From an uncultured Roseateles sp. (GTDB lineage Bacteria > Pseudomonadota > Gammaproteobacteria > Burkholderiales > Burkholderiaceae), in contig CAMLKW010000149.1 of assembly GCA_946480605.1 (NCBI GenBank), positions 1 through 11,308 of the forward strand: 11,308 nt of DNA, in the 5' to 3' direction. Below the pieces are notes generated by a model. The model worked only from the letters and a program-made list of their open reading frames with translations, was not told the origin of the DNA and made no database searches. Both the position numbers and the translations under genes were made by a program. Position 1 is the first letter of the stretch. Each line of letters opens with the position of its first letter. Below are positions 1 through 5,975 of the stretch, piece after piece.

Positions 1-433
1 TCGGGTCGATGGGCTTGCTGAAGTTGGCGCCGTGGCAGGACACGCAGGCGCCCTTGGTCAGCAGTTCGGCCACCTTGGCCGGCGCCGCGGGCACGGTGTC
101 CGGTGCGGCCGGCAGCTTGGCCTGCTGCTCGTAGAAGGCGGCGATGTCGGCCATGTCCTGCTCGCTCAGCGAGGCCGCGATGCCGCGCATCGTCGGGTGC
201 TTGCGGTCGCCCTTGGCGTAGCCCTGCAGCGCCGCGACGATGTACTTGGCGTTCTGGCCCGCGATCATCGGCACCTTGTGGATCTCGGGGAAGCTGGCTT
301 GGTAGCCGGCAATGCCGTGGCAGCCGATGCACATGGCAATCTTCTTCTCGCCCGCCTTCACGTCCTGGGCCAGGGCGCCGGAAGCGCCGGCGGCAACAGC
401 CAGGGCGAGCGAGATCTGCAGCAGTTTTTTCAT
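1..433 (-). CDS. Di-heme cytochrome c, c4-like (C-terminus beyond window)
   Basis: The minus strand reads from ATG at 433 down to the window edge, giving 144 residues with no stop. Residues 1-22 form a Sec signal peptide (MKKLLQISLALAVAAGASG then ALA), with likely cleavage before Q23, so the mature protein should be periplasmic. Two heme-attachment motifs are visible: CIGCH at 35-39 and CVSCH at 130-134. The 95-residue spacing fits a tandem of two class I cytochrome c domains, as in cytochrome c4, which carries electrons to terminal oxidases. The first domain includes a plausible Met ligand in the HPTMRG stretch (Met82). The second domain is cut just after its CXXCH, so its Met ligand cannot be seen. 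A GGGGA-like ribosome site lies just upstream. The substrate partner is inferred from the family only; other di-heme c-type cytochromes remain possible. Confidence 0.9.
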   Translation of the reverse strand, partial: MKKLLQISLALAVAAGASGALAQDVKAGEKKIAMCIGCHGIAGYQASFPEIHKVPMIAGQNAKYIVAALQGYAKGDRKHPTMRGIAASLSEQDMADIAAFYEQQAKLPAAPDTVPAAPAKVAELLTKGACVSCHGANFSKPIDP

Positions 434-467
434 GGTCCCCAGGGGTTCGTGTTCTAAAGCGGCGGCG

Positions 468-473
468 ATTATA
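468..473 (-). promoter_or_regulatory. Candidate -10 box for the cytochrome c gene
   Basis: Read on the minus strand, positions 473-468 are TATAAT, an exact sigma-70 -10 consensus in an otherwise GC-rich stretch. Transcription would begin near position 461 and leave a leader of roughly 28 bases before ATG at 433. No good -35 hexamer is visible 16-18 bases upstream, so an activator or an extended element may be needed. This is a motif call only. Confidence 0.5.
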
Positions 474-483
474 GGGGGCCGCC

Positions 484-489
484 TATACT
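484..489 (+). promoter_or_regulatory. Candidate -10 box for the moxR-like operon
   Basis: TATACT matches the sigma-70 -10 consensus at five of six positions. It lies 32 bases before ATG at 522, giving a predicted leader of about 26 bases. The expected -35 position (about 461-466) reads GGCGGC, which is no match and abuts the opposing -10 box. The two divergent promoters would therefore overlap and could compete. No clear Shine-Dalgarno sequence precedes ATG 522; the stretch is pyrimidine-rich. Confidence 0.4.
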
Positions 490-521
490 GGCCCGGCACC
501 CTTCCAGCCCCGGTTTTCCCC

Positions 522-1376
522 ATGAAGTTTCAAGGTTCCGACCAGTACGTCGCCACGGCCGACCTGATGCTTGCGGTCAACGCGGCGGCCACCTTGCAGC
601 GCCCCCTGCTGATCAAGGGCGAGCCCGGCACCGGCAAGACCATGCTGGCCGAGGAGGTCGCCAGCGCCCTGGACATGCCGCTGCTGCAGTGGCACATCAA
701 GAGCACGACCAAGGCGCAGCAGGGCCTGTACGAGTACGACGCGGTCAGCCGGCTGCGCGATTCGCAACTGGCTGGCATCGAAGGCAGCGAGCGCGTCCGC
801 AACATCGAGAACTACATCGTCAAGGGCGTGCTGTGGCAGGCCTTCGAGGCCGACCGGCCGGTCGTGTTGCTGATCGACGAGATCGACAAGGCCGACATCG
901 AGTTCCCGAACGACCTGCTGCGCGAGATCGACCGCATGGAGTTCTACGTCTACGAGACGCGCCAGCTCGTCAAGGCGAAGCACCGGCCGCTGGTCTTCAT
1001 CACCTCCAACAACGAGAAGGAGCTGCCGGACGCCTTCCTGCGCCGCTGCTTCTTCCACTACATCAAGTTCCCCGATGCCGAGACGATGAAGAAGATCGTC
1101 GACGTGCACTTCCCGACGCTCAAGAAAGACCTGCTGGCCGCCGCGCTGAAGAACTTCTACGACGTGCGCAACCTGCCCGGCCTGAAGAAGAAGCCCAGCA
1201 CCTCGGAGCTGATCGACTGGCTGAAGCTGCTGGTGGCCGAGGACGTGCCGGTGGACGCGCTGCAGGCCCGGGACGACAAGGTCAGCATCCCGCCGCTGGT
1301 CGGCGCGCTGCTGAAGAACGAGCAGGACCTGACCCTGTTCGAGAAACTCGTGTTCATGCAGAAGAACAACCGCTGA
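522..1376 (+). CDS. MoxR-family AAA+ ATPase
   Basis: The protein has 284 residues. Walker A is GEPGTGKT at 33-40. Walker B is VVLLIDEID at about 114-122, with catalytic E120. A sensor-1 region is FITSNNEKE at about 159-167, followed by LRR at 173-175 carrying a likely arginine finger. These define a complete AAA+ module of the MoxR (AAA_5-like) type. Such ATPases form rings that remodel or activate protein partners, often metal-enzyme complexes, usually together with a VWA-domain protein encoded alongside. The start at 522 is chosen because the N-terminus MKFQGSDQYVAT fits the family and ends upstream of the conserved LQRPLLIKGEPG stretch; a longer in-frame start at 312 would cross the promoter region and run antisense to the cytochrome gene. 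The stop overlaps the next start (TGATG). No VWA gene is visible in the window, so the client is unknown. Confidence 0.93.
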   Translation: MKFQGSDQYVATADLMLAVNAAATLQRPLLIKGEPGTGKTMLAEEVASALDMPLLQWHIKSTTKAQQGLYEYDAVSRLRDSQLAGIEGSERVRNIENYIVKGVLWQAFEADRPVVLLIDEIDKADIEFPNDLLREIDRMEFYVYETRQLVKAKHRPLVFITSNNEKELPDAFLRRCFFHYIKFPDAETMKKIVDVHFPTLKKDLLAAALKNFYDVRNLPGLKKKPSTSELIDWLKLLVAEDVPVDALQARDDKVSIPPLVGALLKNEQDLTLFEKLVFMQKNNR

Positions 1377-1600
1377 TGTCACAAGATTTCGACCGCGCCG
1401 TGCGCGAAGGGCTGGCCGATGCCATCGGCTTCGTCGGTGGGGCGCTGGGCGGCTGGTGGCTGGGCCGCCTGCTGGGCGTCGACTTCATTGCCAGCGACGA
1501 CTGGAATGCGCAGCAGATGGGCGCCCTGGTGCTGATCGTGGTGGGCTGCGGCGTGGGCCGCTGGGCGGCGCGCAAGCTGATGCTGAAAGACCGGCCTTGA
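1376..1600 (+). CDS. Small membrane protein, two predicted TM segments, unknown function
   Basis: This 74-residue protein starts with ATG at 1376, whose A is also the last base of the ATPase stop codon. Residues 16-38 form a glycine-rich hydrophobic segment containing GGALGGWWLG, a glycine-zipper-like pattern that favours tight helix packing. A polar loop rich in Asp and Gln (about 39-47) follows, then a second hydrophobic segment at about 49-65 and a basic tail (RWAARKLMLKDRP). This suggests a two-helix inner-membrane hairpin. I do not recognise a named family; there is slight resemblance in layout to small AtpI/AtpZ-like proteins, but not enough to call. It is tightly coupled to its neighbours, so it probably shares their transcript. 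Coding is supported by exact stop/start overlaps at both ends. Confidence 0.75.
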   Translation: MSQDFDRAVREGLADAIGFVGGALGGWWLGRLLGVDFIASDDWNAQQMGALVLIVVGCGVGRWAARKLMLKDRP

Positions 1601-2193
1601 AGCCGGTCCTGCCTGTCACGCTGGCGGCCGGGCCTGTGCGCCTGGTGCCGCTGACACCCGAGCACGTGCCGGGCCTGCAGGCCGCGGCCGCCGACGGCGA
1701 GCTGTGGAGCCTGCGCTTCACCAGCGTTCCGGCGCCGGACGAGACCGCCGCCTACGTCGAGACCGCGCTGGCCGGCCAGGCTGCCGGCCACCGCCTGCCG
1801 TTCGCCGTGCTGGACGCACACACCGGCGAGGTGCTGGGCTCGACCAGCTATCACGACATCGTGCCGGCCGTCGAACGCGTGGAGATCGGCTACACCTGGT
1901 ACGCCCGCCGCGTGCAGCGCAGCGCGGTCAACACCACGGCCAAGCTGCTGCTGCTGACGCATGCCTTCGAGACGCTGGGCGCCCGGCTGGTGGGCTGGCG
2001 CACGGACAACTTCAATCACGCCTCGCAGCGCGCCATCGAGCGCCTGGGCGCCAAGCGCGATGGCGTGATCCGCCACCACGCGCTGCGCCGCGACGGGACG
2101 GTGCGCGACACCGTCATGTACAGCCTGACCCTGGGCGAATGGCCCGAGGTCAAGGCACATCTGAACTGGCAACTGGCAAGACCAAGAACATGA
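1597..2193 (+). CDS. GNAT-family N-acetyltransferase, RimJ/RimL-like
   Basis: The protein has 198 residues if translation begins at TTG 1597, which overlaps the previous stop codon by 4 bases (TTGA). No ATG gives the complete fold, and the N-terminal strand VRLVPLTPEHV (14-24) is needed for the GNAT domain, so TTG is favoured. Recognisable parts are the strand GEVLGSTSYHDI (77-88), the core strand VEIGYTWY (95-102), and NHASQRAIERLG (140-151), the helix that packs by acetyl-CoA in Acetyltransf_3-type proteins. These enzymes transfer an acetyl group from acetyl-CoA to an amine, commonly a protein N-terminus or small molecule. The substrate here cannot be deduced. The ATG of the next gene overlaps its stop (ATGA at 2190-2193). 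The canonical Q/RxxGxG/A loop is degenerate here (RRVQRSA), as is seen in some relatives. Confidence 0.88.
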   Translation: MKPVLPVTLAAGPVRLVPLTPEHVPGLQAAAADGELWSLRFTSVPAPDETAAYVETALAGQAAGHRLPFAVLDAHTGEVLGSTSYHDIVPAVERVEIGYTWYARRVQRSAVNTTAKLLLLTHAFETLGARLVGWRTDNFNHASQRAIERLGAKRDGVIRHHALRRDGTVRDTVMYSLTLGEWPEVKAHLNWQLARPRT

Positions 2194-4190
2194 GCAAGAC
2201 CTCCAGGCCCTTCGATGTCGATGCACTCTGGGCCCTGGACCGCATAGCCGCGCCCAGCCTCAGCCCCGACGGCGCCCAAGCCGTGGCCGCCATCACGCGG
2301 CACTCGATGGAGACCAACAAGGCCCAGGCCAGCCTGTGGCTGTTCTCCACGCTGGGCGGCGCGCCGCGGCGGCTGACCGAGGCCGGCGACAAGGACGGCA
2401 ACCCGCAGTGGAGCCCGCGCGGCGACCTGATCGCGTTCACGGCCAAGCGCGAGCAGGCCGGCAGCAAGGACGAAGAGCCCCAGCTCTACGTCATCGCGCC
2501 GGACGGCGGCGAGGCCCGCCGCGTGGGCCAGGTGCCCACCGGCGTGGAGGCCTTCAAGTGGTTCCCCGACGGCCGCCGCATCGCCTTCGTGTCCTGGGTC
2601 TGGCCCGAGCGCAAGGCCGCCGCGCAGGCCGAGGCGTTGCGCGAGTTCAAGGCCCGCCAGGAGAGCGCCTACGTCACCGACGAGGCGCTGTACCGTTTCT
2701 GGGACCACCACATTCCCATGGGACGCGTGCCGCATCTGCACGTGATGGACGTGGACAGCGGCAAGGCCCGCGACCTGTTCGAGGGCAGCGACCTGGAGCT
2801 GAGCCGCGCCGAGCCGGATGCAGACTGCTTCGACGTCTCTCCCGACGGCCGGCGCATCGCCTTCGTCTTCGACCCCGAGGCCGACAAGCGGCTGGACAAC
2901 CGCTATGCGCTGGCCGAGATCGACGTGAAGACGCGCCGCGCGCAACTGCTGCTGCAGGACGCCGACTGGCATTTCGACGCGCCGCGCTACAGCCACGCCG
3001 GCGCCCACCTCGCCTTCCTCGCCAGCCACCAGGCGCGGGGCCACAACCAGCCCGACCAACTGGCCGTGCTGGACCAGCAGGGCCGCTGGGCCGTGTTCAG
3101 CGAGGGCTGGGACCATGAGGTCAGCGCGCCGCTCGTCTGGGCCGAGGACGACCAGGCCGTGCTGTTCGCGGCCGAGGAGCGCGGGCGCCGCCACCTGTGG
3201 CGCTTCGCGCTGGGCGACCGGACGGCGGAACGCGTCTTCGAAGGCGGCCATGTGGGCAGCTTCGCGCAGGCCGGCGGCTTCACCGTCGTCAACCACGACA
3301 GCGTGCAGTTCCCGCCGCGGCTGTCGGTGCTGGACGGCGACGCCCAGCGGCGCATCGAATCGCTGAACGACGCGCGGCTGGCCGCGCACGGCTTCGGCCG
3401 CCACGAGGAGGTCACGATCACCGGCGCGCGCGGCGACGCCGTGCAGATGTGGCTGGTCTACCCGCCCGGCTTCGACGCCAAGAAGAAATGGCCGGTCATG
3501 CACGTCATCCACGGCGGCCCGCACACCGCCTTCGGCGACAGCTGGCACTGGCGCTGGAACCACCAGGTGTTCGCGGCGCAAGGCTATGTCGTTGCCTGCG
3601 TGAACTACCACGGCTCGTCCAGCTTCGGACATGAGTTCCTGGACAGCATCACCGGCCACTGGGGCGAGTTCGAGCTGCAGGACATCGAGGCCGGCACCGA
3701 CTGGCTGCTGGCCAAGCGCTGGGTGGACGGCAAACGCGTGTTCGCCACCGGTGGCAGCTACGGCGGCTACATGGTGGCCTGGATGAACGGCCATGTGAAG
3801 CCCGGCCGTTACCAGGCCTACGTCTGCCATGCCGGCTGCTACGACTGGCAGGCCATGTACGCCGACGACGCCTACGACTGGCACCGCAAGGAGCTGGGCG
3901 CCAACTACTGGGACGACCCGGCCCGCATCGCCGCCCAGAGCCCGCATGCGTTCGCGGCCCACTTCGCCACGCCCACGCTGGTCATCCACGGCGCGCTGGA
4001 CTACCGCGTGCCCGACGCGCAAGGCCTGGCCTACTACAACACGCTGAAGTCGCAGGGTGTGCCGGCCCGACTGGTGTGGTTCCCCGACGAGAACCACTGG
4101 ATCCTGAAACCCCGCAACAGCCGGCTCTGGTACGGCGAGTTCTTCGCCTGGCTGCAGGCCCACGGCGCGGGCACGCCGCGCAAGGCCTGA
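2190..4190 (+). CDS. S9-family serine peptidase (prolyl oligopeptidase / acylaminoacyl-peptidase type)
   Basis: The protein has 666 residues, a usual length for bacterial S9C peptidases. Residues about 1-410 are a WD40-like beta-propeller with repeated SPDG/SPRG blade motifs (for example SLSPDGAQ, PQWSPRGD, DVSPDGRRIAF). The C-terminal part is an alpha/beta-hydrolase. The oxyanion region shows HGGPHTAFGD. The nucleophile motif is GGSYGGY with Ser523, Asp604 lies in GALDYRVPD, and His636 lies in DENHW, so the triad is complete. The propeller normally gates access so that only short peptides reach the active site; the enzyme would trim oligopeptides, possibly N-acylated or dipeptidyl N-termini. 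No signal peptide is present, so a cytoplasmic site is predicted. Its start overlaps the GNAT stop by 4 bases. The pairing of an acetyltransferase with a possible acylaminoacyl peptidase is suggestive but unproven. Confidence 0.95.
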   Translation: MSKTSRPFDVDALWALDRIAAPSLSPDGAQAVAAITRHSMETNKAQASLWLFSTLGGAPRRLTEAGDKDGNPQWSPRGDLIAFTAKREQAGSKDEEPQLYVIAPDGGEARRVGQVPTGVEAFKWFPDGRRIAFVSWVWPERKAAAQAEALREFKARQESAYVTDEALYRFWDHHIPMGRVPHLHVMDVDSGKARDLFEGSDLELSRAEPDADCFDVSPDGRRIAFVFDPEADKRLDNRYALAEIDVKTRRAQLLLQDADWHFDAPRYSHAGAHLAFLASHQARGHNQPDQLAVLDQQGRWAVFSEGWDHEVSAPLVWAEDDQAVLFAAEERGRRHLWRFALGDRTAERVFEGGHVGSFAQAGGFTVVNHDSVQFPPRLSVLDGDAQRRIESLNDARLAAHGFGRHEEVTITGARGDAVQMWLVYPPGFDAKKKWPVMHVIHGGPHTAFGDSWHWRWNHQVFAAQGYVVACVNYHGSSSFGHEFLDSITGHWGEFELQDIEAGTDWLLAKRWVDGKRVFATGGSYGGYMVAWMNGHVKPGRYQAYVCHAGCYDWQAMYADDAYDWHRKELGANYWDDPARIAAQSPHAFAAHFATPTLVIHGALDYRVPDAQGLAYYNTLKSQGVPARLVWFPDENHWILKPRNSRLWYGEFFAWLQAHGAGTPRKA

Positions 4191-4218
4191 GCGCGGCGCC
4201 GCACAGTTCACACCTGCC

Positions 4219-4248
4219 CCCCGGAATATCCCGCAGGCGCCCCGGAAT
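4219..4248. promoter_or_regulatory. 9-bp direct repeat, 21-bp spacing, upstream of the TPS operon
   Basis: CCCCGGAAT occurs at 4219-4227 and again at 4240-4248, so the two copies start 21 bases apart, about two helical turns. They lie in the 79-base gap between the peptidase stop (4190) and the tpsB start (4270). Same-face spacing of identical half-sites is what a dimeric regulator would bind, but this could be chance in GC-rich DNA. The rest of the gap holds a 10-base perfect palindrome (4193-4202) without a T-run and a TTTACA at 4257-4262 resembling a -35 box, with no fitting -10 box. I see no convincing terminator after the peptidase. Confidence 0.3.
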
Positions 4249-4269
4249 GGCGTCCGTTTACAGCGATAA

Positions 4270-5964
4270 ATGCGCATGCAACGGATTTCTCTTGTGCTGG
4301 CACCGCTGTGCGCGCTGCTCCTGCCCGCCGCGGCGCTGGCCCAGACGCCGCCCGACGCCGGCAGCCTGCTCAGACAGACCGCGCCGCGCGGCGAGCCTCC
4401 GGCCGCGCGAACCGACAGCCCCCTGCGCGACGCCAGTGCGGCGCCGGCCCGCCCGGCCGGCGGCGCCGCGCGGGTGCGCGTGCAGCGCTTTGCCATCGAG
4501 GCCAACAACCGCTTCACCGACGCCCAGCTGCAGCCGCGGCTGGCACCCTGGGTCGGGCGCGAGCTGAGCCTGGCCGAGCTGCGTCAGGCCGCGGCATCGG
4601 TCTGCGCGGCCTATGCCGAGGCCGGCTGGCTGGCCCATTGCGACCTGCCGCCGCAGGACGTCACCGAGGGCGTCATCCGCATCCGCGTGCTCGAAGCCCG
4701 GCTGGGCGGCGTGCGCGTGCAGGGCAGTCCGCAACGCATCGCCCCCGCGCACGCCGAAAGCCTGCTGCTGGCCGCGCAGCCCCAGGGACAGCCGCTGTCG
4801 CTGCCCGCGGTCGAGCGGGCCGTGCTGCTGGTCAGCGACCTGCCAGGCGTCAGCGCCCAGGCGGCACTGGCCGCCGGCAGCACCGAGGGCGAGACGCTGG
4901 TGCTGCTCAAGCTCGACGACCGCGCGGTCTTCGGCGGCGACCTGGTGCTGGACAACGGCGGCTCGCGCAGCACCGGCCAGGCCCGCGCCAGCGCCACGCT
5001 GCGGCTGGACGGCCCACTGGCGCTGGGTGACGCCTGGACGGCCCAGGCGCTGCACAGCCGCGGCAACGACTACCTGCGGCTGGGCGCCAGCCTGCCGGTG
5101 GGCCTGTCGGGCCTGCGCATGGGCGTCTCCGCCTCGGGCCTGCGCTACCGGCTGCTGGGCGACGAGCTGGCCGCACTGGGCGGCCGGGGCACGGCCGGCA
5201 CGCTCGGTCTGGACGCCGCCTACCCGCTGCTGCGCAGCCGCGGCCGCAACCTGGAGCTGCGCATGAGCGCCCGCCGCGACCGCTTCGACAACCAGGCCAG
5301 CGGCAGCACCACCAGCCGCTATCGCAGCCACAGCATCAGCCTCACGCTGAACGCCAACCAGCTGGACGACTGGGGCGGCGGCGGCGCCAGCGCGGCCAGC
5401 CTGCAGCTCAGCCGCGGTCGCATCGACCTGGATGGCTCCCCCAACCAGGCCGCCGACGCGGCCGGCCCGGCGGTGCAGGGCCGCTTCGACAAGGCCAGCC
5501 TCGCCCTCAACCGCCAGCAGGCGCTGACGCGCTGGCTCAGCGCCATAGGCAGCTTCGCGGCCCAGTGGGCGGGCAAGAACCTGGACAGCTCCGAGCGCTT
5601 CTACCTGGGCGGCCCCGGCGGCGTGCGCGCCTACCCGGCCAGCGAAGGCGGCGGCAGCAGGGGTCAGCTGGCCAACCTGGAACTGCGCGCCCAGCTGCCG
5701 GCCAACTTCGTGCTGGGCGGCTTCTACGACTGGGGCCAGGTCCAGGCCCTGGTGCGCGGCCCCATCACAGGCAGCGGCCCCAACCGCTACCGCCTGAAGG
5801 GCGCCGGCCTGTCGCTGGCCTGGAGCGGCCCGCGTGCGCTGAGCCTGCGCGCCACCTGGGCCCGCCGCATCGGCGCCAACCCCAACCCGACCTCGACCGG
5901 CACCGACCAGGACGGCAGCCTCACCCGCAACCGCCTGTGGCTGCAGGCCGGCCTGCCCCTCTGA
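4270..5964 (+). CDS. TpsB transporter, ShlB/FhaC/HecB family (Omp85 superfamily)
   Basis: The protein has 564 residues. Residues 1-24 are a Sec signal peptide ending ALA before Q25. An Ala/Pro/Arg-rich linker (about 25-66) follows, then a first POTRA domain at about 69-148 and a second at about 149-230. The rest is a 16-strand-type outer-membrane beta-barrel with alternating hydrophobic strands. The Omp85 loop motif is clear: GGPGGVRAYPASEG, with VRAY at 452-455, which lines the pore. The protein should sit in the outer membrane and export the TpsA encoded 11 bases downstream. Cys112 and Cys124 in the first POTRA could form a periplasmic disulfide. The last residue is Leu (LQAGLPL), not the usual aromatic. 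ATG 4276 is an alternative start (MQRISLV); neither start has a strong ribosome site. Specificity for the neighbouring TpsA is inferred from gene order. Confidence 0.95.
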   Translation: MRMQRISLVLAPLCALLLPAAALAQTPPDAGSLLRQTAPRGEPPAARTDSPLRDASAAPARPAGGAARVRVQRFAIEANNRFTDAQLQPRLAPWVGRELSLAELRQAAASVCAAYAEAGWLAHCDLPPQDVTEGVIRIRVLEARLGGVRVQGSPQRIAPAHAESLLLAAQPQGQPLSLPAVERAVLLVSDLPGVSAQAALAAGSTEGETLVLLKLDDRAVFGGDLVLDNGGSRSTGQARASATLRLDGPLALGDAWTAQALHSRGNDYLRLGASLPVGLSGLRMGVSASGLRYRLLGDELAALGGRGTAGTLGLDAAYPLLRSRGRNLELRMSARRDRFDNQASGSTTSRYRSHSISLTLNANQLDDWGGGGASAASLQLSRGRIDLDGSPNQAADAAGPAVQGRFDKASLALNRQQALTRWLSAIGSFAAQWAGKNLDSSERFYLGGPGGVRAYPASEGGGSRGQLANLELRAQLPANFVLGGFYDWGQVQALVRGPITGSGPNRYRLKGAGLSLAWSGPRALSLRATWARRIGANPNPTSTGTDQDGSLTRNRLWLQAGLPL

Positions 5965-5975
5965 AGCCCACCGTC

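Noticed and set aside
312..521. Upstream extension of the MoxR ATPase to ATG 312
   Set aside because: It would run antisense through the cytochrome gene and its promoter. The family N-terminus starts at MKFQGSDQY, at 522.
4193..4202. GC palindrome after the peptidase stop as a terminator
   Set aside because: It is only 10 bases with no loop and no T-run, so it does not support intrinsic termination.
2016..5331. Long minus-strand frames at 2016-4517 and 4258-5331
   Set aside because: They are antisense to the peptidase and tpsB genes, which have full catalytic or structural motifs. The antisense products show no domain and are biased in composition.
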